Positions 1-5,351 of a stretch of 5,351 nt of DNA are shown in pieces. Location: the NCBI GenBank assembly GCA_016928395.1, contig JAFGKV010000031.1, positions 1-5,351 of the forward strand, written 5' to 3'. The stretch comes from Candidatus Fermentibacterota bacterium. GTDB taxonomy: Bacteria; JAFGKV01. The notes below the pieces were generated by a model, which saw nothing but the letters and a program-made list of their open reading frames with translations, had not been told where the DNA came from and ran no database searches. The first letter of the stretch is position 1. Every line of letters begins with the position of its first letter. The position numbers and the translations under genes are program-made.

Positions 1-442
1 CAAGCGGTATGAGATTCACCGGCGAGGCGAAGGGAATCCCCATTCCCGTGTGGACCATGACCGGCAGGCCGTATCGTCGGCCCGCGTCGAACACCTTCCT
101 CCCCGCTGCAGAGCTCGGAATGACGCCACAGGCAAGGGGATTGAGCTTGATGCCCACGAAGCCGAGCTCTTCAATACAGCGCGCGATCTCCTCCTCGTAC
201 AGAGTCCCGGGAAGGTGAGGGCTCGGATTCGCCATGCCGAAAAAACGCCCCGGGAACTCCCTCCCGAGGGCTGCGATCGCGTCGTGCTGAGCCCTCACGG
301 AGTCGATGTCGTGGCAGGTCGAGGGCTGGACAATCTGAACGTCCACGCGGCAGCCGTCCATTTTCTCTACCAGCGCGGCTCTGGGAAAATCTTCATCGAA
401 GGTGTAATCCCACCCCATGTGCACGTGCGTGTCGACAATCAT
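1..442 (-). CDS. Amidohydrolase (PF04909-type metal-dependent hydrolase), N-terminal part, cut by the window edge
   Basis: Reading the minus strand from an ATG at 442-440 gives 147 uninterrupted codons to the left edge, so the C-terminal half is outside the window. The protein opens with MIVDTHVHMGWDY, the classic first-strand His-x-His metal motif of TIM-barrel amidohydrolases (H6, H8). It continues with GFVGIKLNP (K99) and LPVMVHTGMG (H131), where this family places its strand-4 lysine region and third metal-binding histidine. Family members hydrolyse or decarboxylate small carbonyl compounds, including sugar lactones, in the cytoplasm; the substrate here is unknown. A purine-rich AGGGGG lies 9 nt before the ATG and an AAAGGA overlaps the spacing. 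The gene is divergent from the sugar-type transporter operon and shares its 268-bp control region, so joint regulation and a role in degrading the imported compound are plausible inferences. The family call is firm; the reaction is not. Confidence 0.88.
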   Translation of the reverse strand, partial: MIVDTHVHMGWDYTFDEDFPRAALVEKMDGCRVDVQIVQPSTCHDIDSVRAQHDAIAALGREFPGRFFGMANPSPHLPGTLYEEEIARCIEELGFVGIKLNPLACGVIPSSAAGRKVFDAGRRYGLPVMVHTGMGIPFASPVNLIPL

Positions 443-444
443 GA

Positions 445-457
445 TCCTTTGCCCCCT
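445..457 (-). promoter_or_regulatory. Ribosome binding site of the amidohydrolase
   Basis: On the minus strand the bases before the ATG at 442 read AGGGGGCAAAGGA. AGGGGG leaves a 9-nt spacer and AAAGGA only 2 nt, so the first is the likelier Shine-Dalgarno element. It supports the start chosen for this gene. I see no convincing -35/-10 pair for this gene further upstream. Confidence 0.5.
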
Positions 458-552
458 GGACGGTCAGCAAAAACAGTAAACACTGAATCCGCCGAGTCGC
501 GCAAGCACAGCGCCAGACCTTGGTGGCAGCGGGTGGGTTCCCAAAAAATATC

Positions 553-581
553 TTGACGCGAAGCAGGAGTTGCGGCAGAAT
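553..581 (+). promoter_or_regulatory. Sigma-70-like promoter of the transporter operon
   Basis: TTGACG at 553-558 matches the -35 consensus at 5 of 6 positions. CAGAAT at 576-581 matches the -10 consensus at 4 of 6, and the spacer is exactly 17 nt. Transcription would begin near 588, giving a leader of about 120 nt before the ATPase start at 711. It points into the transporter operon and lies in the AT-richest part of the divergent region. This is predicted from sequence only. Confidence 0.6.
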
Positions 582-596
582 AGAAAGCTGAATTGT

Positions 597-618
597 AATT
601 AGTTTCATGAAATTGATT
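597..618 (+). promoter_or_regulatory. Candidate repressor operator (22-bp imperfect palindrome)
   Basis: A perfect 10-bp palindrome TTTCATGAAA (603-612) is flanked by AATTAG on the left and TTGATT on the right. The arms pair in 9 of 11 positions overall. It lies about 10-30 bases downstream of the predicted transcription start, a usual place for a sugar-responsive repressor to block transcription. The centre is AT rather than the CG typical of LacI-family sites, so another family such as ROK or GntR is possible. No regulator gene is present in the window. Confidence 0.42.
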
Positions 619-641
619 TCACCGGAACGGCCCGGGGTGTG

Positions 642-657
642 CCGGCAAGGACGCCGG
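642..657 (+). other. Small GC-rich hairpin in the operon leader
   Basis: CCGGC (642-646) and GCCGG (653-657) form a 5-bp stem around the loop AAGGAC. A competing 6-bp pairing, CGGAAC (623-628) with GTTCCG (657-662), encloses it, so the leader could fold in more than one way. There is no T-tract, so it is not a terminator, and I recognise no known riboswitch. Its function is unknown and it may be incidental in GC-rich DNA. Confidence 0.25.
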
Positions 658-699
658 TTCCGTGGACGCAGCGAGACGGCCGATATGTCATGTCTCTGC

Positions 700-706
700 A
701 GGAGGG
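700..706 (+). promoter_or_regulatory. Strong ribosome binding site that fixes a TTG start
   Basis: AGGAGGG at 700-706 is a near-perfect Shine-Dalgarno sequence ending 4 nt before TTG at 711. The in-frame ATG at 690 and GTG at 639 have no comparable element, so this site decides the ATPase start. Confidence 0.72.
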
Positions 707-710
707 AACC

Positions 711-2204
711 TTGAGCCTGCTTAGGGTTCAGAGCGTGAGCAAGACCTTTGTGACCACGAGGGCTCTTCGGGAGGCAAGCCTGGCGATCGAAGAGGGGGAA
801 ATCCGAGGGCTCGTTGGAGAGAACGGCTCGGGAAAATCGACACTCGCATCGATCGTCTCGGGAATCATCACTCCCGACTCCGGCCAGATGTTCATGCAGG
901 ACAAACCCCATACCCCCAAAACCGTGCTCGAGGCCAACAACGCGGGAATCAGTATCGTCGTGCAGGAAATGGGGACGATCGATGGTCTGACAGTGGCGGC
1001 CAACCTGTTTCTGGGCGAGGAGAGACGATTCACCAAGCGGGGGTTGCTCAAGACCGCCCACATGAACAAAGCGGCAAAGCAAGCTCTGCGCACCTTCGGG
1101 ATCGAGAACATCGAGCCGGATGCAGACATCAGTGCGTTGTCATTCGAGGACAGAAAGCTCATCGAGTTCGCCAAGGCCCTTCATGTCGGTCCGGACCTGC
1201 TGATCGTCGACGAGACCACGACCGCCCTGTCCCAGCGTGGACGGGAAATCCTGTTTGGAGAGCTGCAGCGGCTCAAGGCCGCGAAGAAGTCGATCATCTT
1301 TATCTCGCACGATCTGGCCGAGGTGCTCGAACACTGCGACACAGTCACCGTCATGAAGGATGGAGTGATCGTCGATACCCTGCCCACCGCGGGCTTGGAC
1401 GAACGGAAGCTCAAGGAGCTCATGGTCGGCCGGGAGCTGCAGCAAACGTACTACCGGGAAGACAACGAGGCGTCCTACACCGACGAGGTGGTGCTGAGAG
1501 TCCGAGACCTTACCCTCAAGGGCTCGTTTTCCGACATCTCGTTTGACTTGCACAGCGGGGAGATTCTGGGAATAGGCGGCCTGACCAACTGCGGAATGCA
1601 TGAGCTGGGCAAAGTCCTCTTCGGGCTGCACGCCGCCACGTCGGGCTCCGTCGAGGCGGTCAGGCACGGCAGGAAGGTCTCGAACTACAGGGAGGCGATC
1701 GCCTGCGGGCTGGGGTACCTCCCGAAGAACAGGGACCAGGAGGGCCTGATGCTCCTTTCCAGCATCAAGGACAACATCTGCCTTCCCTCATTGTCCAGGC
1801 TGCGGAAGAACACCTTCATCTCTCCGAGGAAGGAACGGGAGCTGGCAGAAAGGGGAGCGCAACAGCTCAGCATCAAGATGAGCTCGATCAACCAGCTGTG
1901 CCTGTACCTGAGCGGTGGCAACAAACAGAAGGTCTCGCTGTCGAAGTGGTTGGTGAGAGACTCGGATATTCTTATCCTCGATTGTCCCACCAGGGGCATC
2001 GACGTGGCGGTCAAGGCGTCGATCTATACGCTGATGCAGGAGCTCAAGCGGCGAGGAAAGGCAATCGTGATGATTTCCGAGGAACTGCAGGAGCTCATTG
2101 GGGTGAGTGACAGGATCATGATCCTCAGAAGGGGCATCGTGGAGAACACCCTCAATCGGAGGGAGAATCTGAGTGAGGAAGAGATCATTCACTACATGAT
2201 CTGA
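711..2204 (+). CDS. CUT2-type sugar ABC transporter ATP-binding protein (two fused nucleotide-binding domains)
   Basis: This is a 497-residue fused-tandem ATPase of the RbsA/MglA type, close to the usual 500 residues, that would power solute import from the cytoplasmic face. I chose the TTG at 711 because AGGAGGG precedes it and the protein then begins directly with the first domain (MSLLRVQSVSKTF). Upstream GTG 639 and ATG 690 would add 24 and 7 poorly supported residues. Domain 1: Walker A GENGSGKST (36-44), Q-loop Q85, signature LSFED (143-147), Walker B D167-E168, H-loop H200. Domain 2: degenerate Walker A GLTNCGMHEL (290-299), canonical signature LSGGN (400-404), Walker B aspartate D424 followed by C425 instead of the catalytic glutamate, and SEE in place of the H-loop histidine (near 456). 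One composite ATP site thus looks intact and the other inactive. The first permease starts 15 nt downstream of the stop, indicating one transcript. The substrate cannot be assigned. Confidence 0.95.
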   Translation: MSLLRVQSVSKTFVTTRALREASLAIEEGEIRGLVGENGSGKSTLASIVSGIITPDSGQMFMQDKPHTPKTVLEANNAGISIVVQEMGTIDGLTVAANLFLGEERRFTKRGLLKTAHMNKAAKQALRTFGIENIEPDADISALSFEDRKLIEFAKALHVGPDLLIVDETTTALSQRGREILFGELQRLKAAKKSIIFISHDLAEVLEHCDTVTVMKDGVIVDTLPTAGLDERKLKELMVGRELQQTYYREDNEASYTDEVVLRVRDLTLKGSFSDISFDLHSGEILGIGGLTNCGMHELGKVLFGLHAATSGSVEAVRHGRKVSNYREAIACGLGYLPKNRDQEGLMLLSSIKDNICLPSLSRLRKNTFISPRKERELAERGAQQLSIKMSSINQLCLYLSGGNKQKVSLSKWLVRDSDILILDCPTRGIDVAVKASIYTLMQELKRRGKAIVMISEELQELIGVSDRIMILRRGIVENTLNRRENLSEEEIIHYMI

Positions 2205-2219
2205 TATCGGGTGACCCAG

Positions 2220-3134
2220 ATGAAGGGGATCAAAAAGCTCATACCGTACATCGGACTGGCCCTGATCATTCTCCTTTTCGGCGTCCTGACGCAAGGCAAA
2301 CTGCTGACCCTGCGCAATCTCAAGCTGGTCTTCAATCAGGCAGTGGTGCTGATCATTGCCTCAACCGGCGTGGCCTTCGTGATGGCGCAGGGCTCGCTGG
2401 ATCTCTCGCAGGGTTCCCTTCTGGGTATCACAGGGGCGATGACCGCGACCGCCGCCGCGCTGCATCCGGGCCTGGCGCTGCCCATGGCGCTTCTTACCGG
2501 CTTCGCCGTCGGGCTCATCAACGGCTCTCTGCTCGCCTTCCTCAAGATCCCGTCGTTCATCGTGACCCTCTGCGTGTTGTTCGTGCTCCGGGGTTTGACG
2601 GTGATTGCGACTCACGCCGGCTCGATTCCCGTGCCGATGGAGATGCTGGCGTTCGACTCGTACGACATCAAGGTAACCCTTCTCGTGCTGATACTCGCCG
2701 GCGCGTACTACCTCTTCAACTACACGCAGACCGGAAAGGGCATGCGGGCGATCGGTTCCGGAGAGGTCGCAGCCCGCTATTCGGGCGTTCCCGTGGAACG
2801 GTTGAAGGTGACCGCATACTTGATTTCCGGCACGTTGTGCGGGCTCTGCGGCTGGCTGAACGTCGTGCGGACCGGCGCCGCAGATTCCAAAACGGGACTG
2901 CTGCTCGAGCTGGATATCCTGACCGCTCTGGTTCTTGGGGGCATGCCCCTCACAGGTGGATCGGGTGCCAAGCTGCAGAGCGCCGTCGTAGGCGGTCTGA
3001 TGCTTGCCCTACTGGGCAACGGCATGGTGCTCGTCGGTATCATGGCAGAGTTGCAGCAAGCGGTTAAGGGGGTGATCTTTCTGCTTGCCGTCTACCTGTC
3101 GTTCGAAAGAGAAAGCGCAGTCCTGATCAAGTAG
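2220..3134 (+). CDS. CUT2-type ABC transporter permease (BPD_transp_2, RbsC-like), first of two
   Basis: This 304-residue hydrophobic protein forms part of the transport pore in the inner membrane. The N-terminal helix covers residues 7-23, and at least seven further hydrophobic stretches follow. Family hallmarks are AFVMAQGSLDLSQGS (Asp61-Leu-Ser), LKIPSFIVT, the cytoplasmic coupling segment GKGMRAIGSGEVAARYSG from residue 172, and ELD (230-232) followed by LGGMPLTGGSG (239-249), all matching the usual RbsC pattern. Length is slightly short of the typical 310-330. I prefer the ATG at 2220, which has GGTGA 5 nt upstream, over the GTG at 2211, which has only weak upstream purines and adds three residues. 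It follows the ATPase closely and precedes the binding protein after a 133-nt gap. The pore may be a heterodimer with the second permease. Confidence 0.94.
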   Translation: MKGIKKLIPYIGLALIILLFGVLTQGKLLTLRNLKLVFNQAVVLIIASTGVAFVMAQGSLDLSQGSLLGITGAMTATAAALHPGLALPMALLTGFAVGLINGSLLAFLKIPSFIVTLCVLFVLRGLTVIATHAGSIPVPMEMLAFDSYDIKVTLLVLILAGAYYLFNYTQTGKGMRAIGSGEVAARYSGVPVERLKVTAYLISGTLCGLCGWLNVVRTGAADSKTGLLLELDILTALVLGGMPLTGGSGAKLQSAVVGGLMLALLGNGMVLVGIMAELQQAVKGVIFLLAVYLSFERESAVLIK

Positions 3135-3267
3135 AAAGGGGGTGAGAAGGCGAGAGTACTGTCCGGGGCTGCCAGCAGCACGCAACAGCGTTCGAGGAGG
3201 TGCTCGGGGAGAAAGAACAATACTGCAAGATCAGGGGCGAACAAATATCCAAGAGGAGAGGTTGGAA
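3135..3267 (+). other. 133-nt spacer between permease and binding protein, with Shine-Dalgarno-like stretches
   Basis: This gap is unusually long for the operon. It contains two strong Shine-Dalgarno-like stretches, AAAGGGGGTGAG (3135-3146) and GAGGAGGTG (3194-3202). Neither is followed at normal spacing by a start of a sensible ORF. CGAG/CTCG arms around the second form a weak 4-bp hairpin. It is open in frame with the binding protein from a GTG at 3142, but the 42 extra residues would be arginine-rich and would bury the signal peptide. I see no clear promoter or terminator here. Confidence 0.35.
3254..3258 (+). promoter_or_regulatory. Ribosome binding site of the binding protein
   Basis: AGGAG within GAGGAGAGG lies 9 nt before the ATG at 3268. 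It selects the start that places a classical signal peptide at the N-terminus, over the in-frame GTG at 3142. Confidence 0.65.
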
Positions 3268-4383
3268 ATGAGAACGAAGAACAAATTGGCTACGGCTTTG
3301 GCGTTGATTCTACTAATCGGTGTTCTGGGAGCGAACGTTGTGTTTGCAGAGGGCGGACAGGAGAAGCCGTACCTCTTCGGCGTGTCGATCTGGGCCGATT
3401 CGGATCCTCTGTCGAAGAAGGTCATCAGCAATCTTCGGTACGCAGCGGACGTGTTGGGGGCCAAGGTCGAGGTCGCCGTCGACGGGTTCAAGCCGGACAA
3501 CCAGGTGAGCAACATCGAGAACCTGATCGCCCGAGGGTGCGACGCGGTCATGATCTGCAACTGCACAGACGCGGTTGTCCCCAAGATCGTCAAGCTCGCA
3601 GAAGAAGCCGAGGTCCCGTTGGCCCTCTACTTCCGAATGATCAATGACCCCGAAATCAGAAAATACGCCGAGAGCGCCAAGTACTTTATCGGCAACGTTC
3701 ATGAAGATGAGATCGCCGTTGGCTATGCCCTCGGGACCGCGATTGCGGACAAGGGCCGCAAGAACGCCGTCATCATCAACTACAACAAGGGCGATACCAC
3801 AGCCGGAAACCGCTACGAGGGATACAAGAAGGCATTCGCGGAGCGGGGTGTGAAGCTGCTCGGAGAGCAGTGGGACATTCTGGATGCCGAGCCGGCCGTC
3901 AACGCGGTAGAGAGCTTCATCGCGGCTTTCCCCGAGCTCGACGCGATCGCCGTTGGCGGTGGCGGCGGCGGACCCCTGGCCGGAACGATCCGCGCAGTGA
4001 GAAACCACAACAAAATCGGCCAGATAAGCATCACGGCTTCGGACTTCGGACCGGACATCGAGGACAGCCTCAGGAACCAGGAGGTTGCGGCCATGTCCGG
4101 TGGTCACTGGACGGACCCCTTCTTCACCTTCATGCTTCTGTACAACTACGTGGACGGCCATCCGCTGAGCGACAAGCCGGTCACGATAACCATGGAACCG
4201 ATCTACCTCACCTCCGTCGAGGAGGCCCAGCAGTACACCAAGTGGTGCATGGATCAGCCTCCCTACAACGAAGAGGAGATCAAAAACATGACGGTCCGTT
4301 ACAACAAGGACTTCACGCTGGCCGATCTCAGAGAGATCGCGGCCGCGTACTCCCTGGAAGATGTCATGGAGCGCCACAAGTAG
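3268..4383 (+). CDS. Periplasmic sugar-type substrate-binding protein (Peripla_BP_4, RbsB-like)
   Basis: This 371-residue protein would capture the solute outside the inner membrane and deliver it to the permeases. Residues 1-27 are a Sec signal peptide: basic MRTKNK, a hydrophobic core, and likely cleavage after VFA at A27. There is no lipobox cysteine, so a soluble periplasmic protein of about 344 residues is expected. The mature part has the two-lobe type I fold pattern: FGVSIWADSDPLSKKV (W42 near the ligand site), NIENLIARGCDAVMI, VPLALYFR (R123), GDTTAGNRYEGYKKAF (R182) and ITASDFGPD (D259). R123, R182 and D259 align by eye with RbsB ligand-contact positions. Where RbsB relatives have an Asn/Asp-rich loop, this protein has six consecutive glycines (230-235). 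It is longer than RbsB, with an extended C-terminal tail. The ligand is unknown and probably not ribose. The post-cleavage EGGQE resembles spirochaete homologues. Confidence 0.93.
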   Translation: MRTKNKLATALALILLIGVLGANVVFAEGGQEKPYLFGVSIWADSDPLSKKVISNLRYAADVLGAKVEVAVDGFKPDNQVSNIENLIARGCDAVMICNCTDAVVPKIVKLAEEAEVPLALYFRMINDPEIRKYAESAKYFIGNVHEDEIAVGYALGTAIADKGRKNAVIINYNKGDTTAGNRYEGYKKAFAERGVKLLGEQWDILDAEPAVNAVESFIAAFPELDAIAVGGGGGGPLAGTIRAVRNHNKIGQISITASDFGPDIEDSLRNQEVAAMSGGHWTDPFFTFMLLYNYVDGHPLSDKPVTITMEPIYLTSVEEAQQYTKWCMDQPPYNEEEIKNMTVRYNKDFTLADLREIAAAYSLEDVMERHK

Positions 4384-4406
4384 GGTCCATCGGGTAGTCG
4401 AACGGT

Positions 4407-4440
4407 CGAAGGTCCTGCGGCACAGGCCGCGGGACCTTCG
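4407..4440 (+). other. Strong intergenic stem-loop between binding protein and second permease
   Basis: CGAAGGTCCTGCGG (4407-4420) pairs with CCGCGGGACCTTCG (4427-4440) over 14 positions with a single T-G wobble. The loop CACAGG can close by one more C-G pair to leave ACAG. It starts 24 nt after the binding-protein stop. No T-run follows, so it is not a typical intrinsic terminator. In transporter operons such hairpins commonly protect the upstream message from 3' exonucleases, or cause partial termination, so that the binding protein is made in excess over membrane subunits. That role is inferred here. Confidence 0.75.
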
Positions 4441-4475
4441 CAACACCCAAATTGAGAAGGACGGATCGCGGGTAC

Positions 4476-5351
4476 ATGCTGAAGAGCTTGTTCAGAAGAA
4501 TCCTGATCATACTGATACTCCCCTGTGCGGTCTATGCACTGTTCTTCATTCTTCAGCCGCAGAGATTCGGAAACCCCCAAACCCTCTACATCATGTTCCA
4601 GCAGGCCTTCCTGCCCTCTATTTCCGCATGGGGACTGTGTTTCGTCATGACCCTCGGCCTCTACGATCTGAGCATCGGCGCCGTTATCATCTTTTCTGCG
4701 ATCGCGGGAACCAATCTCGCGCTGCAAATCGGCGGCGTTCTGGGGTACGCAGGGCTCATCGTCGGCTGCGTCTCGGCCGCAGTCTTGCTGGAATTGGTCA
4801 ACGCGACCGCTTACACCCTTCTCAAGATCCCGTCGATGATCGTTACCATTGGGTTGATGATCCTCTACGAGACGGCGGCCAACTTCATGGGCAACGCAGT
4901 GTTACCCTATGAGCTCAGCATACTCGGGAGGGCGCCGTACAACATCATCGTCGGAATCGTGACTCTCCTCATAGCCTACCTTCTGTATGACCGCACTCGA
5001 ATCGGCATGCACATCAAGGCCGTGGGAGGCTCTGAGTTGATTGCCAAGAATGCGGGGGTCAACGTGCCGGCAGTCAAGATCTACGGTTTTTTGCTCTGCG
5101 GCATGTTCCTCGGCATCGCAAGCTTCCTGAGCGTAAGCTACGGAGGGGTCATCATCCCGTCGACGAGAATGTCCAGTATTTCGCGGCTGTTTCAGCCGCT
5201 CATGGGGTACTTCATTGCCATCGCACTCAAGAAGGTGTGCAACGTCATCGTTGGGGTCTTTATTGGAGAAATGGTGATCGTGATGGTCGTGACGGGCATG
5301 GTCACCATGGGCGTTCCCACCACCTACCAGCAGGTCGTCACGGGCTTGTTC
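4476..5351 (+). CDS. Second, divergent CUT2-type ABC transporter permease, C-terminus cut by the window edge
   Basis: From ATG 4476 the frame is open for 292 codons to the right edge; roughly 30-40 residues are probably missing. It is a polytopic membrane protein, with a first helix at about residues 9-26. Shared hallmarks with the first permease are GLYDLSIGAV (Asp64-Leu-Ser), LLKIPSMIVT, and the coupling segment RIGMHIKAVGGSELIAKNAG after Y171. The usual ELD...LGG...GG loop is absent. Instead the sequence reads SSISRLFQPLMGYFIAIAL (FQPLMG at 239-244), so this is a distinct permease subtype rather than a recent copy. The Shine-Dalgarno candidate AGAAGGA ends about 14 nt upstream of the ATG, which is rather far. 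An in-frame TTG at 4452 is an alternative but lacks a better site. It probably pairs with the first permease as a heterodimeric pore in the inner membrane, and is likely co-transcribed past the 4407-4440 stem-loop. Confidence 0.9.
   Translation, partial: MLKSLFRRILIILILPCAVYALFFILQPQRFGNPQTLYIMFQQAFLPSISAWGLCFVMTLGLYDLSIGAVIIFSAIAGTNLALQIGGVLGYAGLIVGCVSAAVLLELVNATAYTLLKIPSMIVTIGLMILYETAANFMGNAVLPYELSILGRAPYNIIVGIVTLLIAYLLYDRTRIGMHIKAVGGSELIAKNAGVNVPAVKIYGFLLCGMFLGIASFLSVSYGGVIIPSTRMSSISRLFQPLMGYFIAIALKKVCNVIVGVFIGEMVIVMVVTGMVTMGVPTTYQQVVTGLF

Noticed and set aside
474-485. Inverted repeat CAGTAAACACTG as a second operator, for the amidohydrolase
   Set aside because: The arms are only 4 bp and no -35/-10 pair for the minus strand is convincing nearby, so chance is likely.
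393-1082. Long open frame on the minus strand (229 codons) spanning the divergent region and the start of the ATPase
   Set aside because: Its translation shows no recognisable domain and is rich in His, Arg and Cys. It overlaps both the strongly supported ATPase and the His-x-His start of the amidohydrolase in another frame.
3142-3267. GTG-initiated 42-residue extension of the binding protein
   Set aside because: It would place an arginine-rich segment ahead of a clear signal peptide; ATG 3268 has its own ribosome binding site.
4407-4440. Intrinsic terminator ending the operon after the binding protein
   Set aside because: The stem is strong but is followed by CAACACCC rather than a T-run, and a permease gene of the same system starts 35 nt later.
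3313-4446. 377-codon open frame on the minus strand opposite the binding-protein gene
   Set aside because: It is a codon-bias shadow: it mirrors the well-supported binding protein across nearly its whole length, shows no family motif, and runs through the 4407-4440 stem-loop.
4361-4912. 183-codon plus-strand open frame over the second permease start
   Set aside because: The translation is Arg/His-rich and non-membrane with no motif. The overlapping frame from 4476 encodes an evident permease.

Overview
The window holds most of one ABC importer operon of the carbohydrate-uptake CUT2 (ribose/galactose, RbsABC-type) class on the + strand. A divergently transcribed metal-dependent amidohydrolase (PF04909-type) runs off the left edge on the - strand. 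The DNA is fairly GC-rich by eye. The binding protein has a classical Sec signal peptide with no lipobox cysteine, which points to a diderm bacterium. The residues just after its cleavage site (EGGQE) resemble spirochaete solute-binding proteins. A GC-rich spirochaete is therefore my best but weak guess; nothing here fixes the phylum.

Layout: 1-442 (-) is the N-terminal 147 codons of the amidohydrolase. 443-710 is the divergent intergenic region. It carries a good sigma-70-like promoter on the + strand (553-581), a 22-bp imperfect palindrome just downstream that looks like an operator (597-618), a small GC-rich hairpin (642-657) and a strong ribosome binding site for a TTG start. 711-2204 is the two-domain ATPase, 2220-3134 the first permease, 3268-4383 the periplasmic binding protein, and 4476-5351 a second, divergent permease running off the right edge. 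A 15-bp stem-loop (4407-4440) sits between the binding protein and the second permease. The order is ATPase, permease, binding protein, permease.

How it works (inference from families): the binding protein captures a small sugar-like solute in the periplasm. It delivers it to a membrane pore probably built from two different permeases, and the fused ATPase powers uptake. The ATPase is asymmetric: one composite ATP site looks intact, and the other has lost key residues on both faces. The divergent amidohydrolase may process the imported compound, for example as a lactonase-type step, but the substrate cannot be read from the sequence. The binding protein's ligand-site loops differ from the RbsB pattern, notably a six-glycine run, so a ligand other than ribose or galactose is likely.
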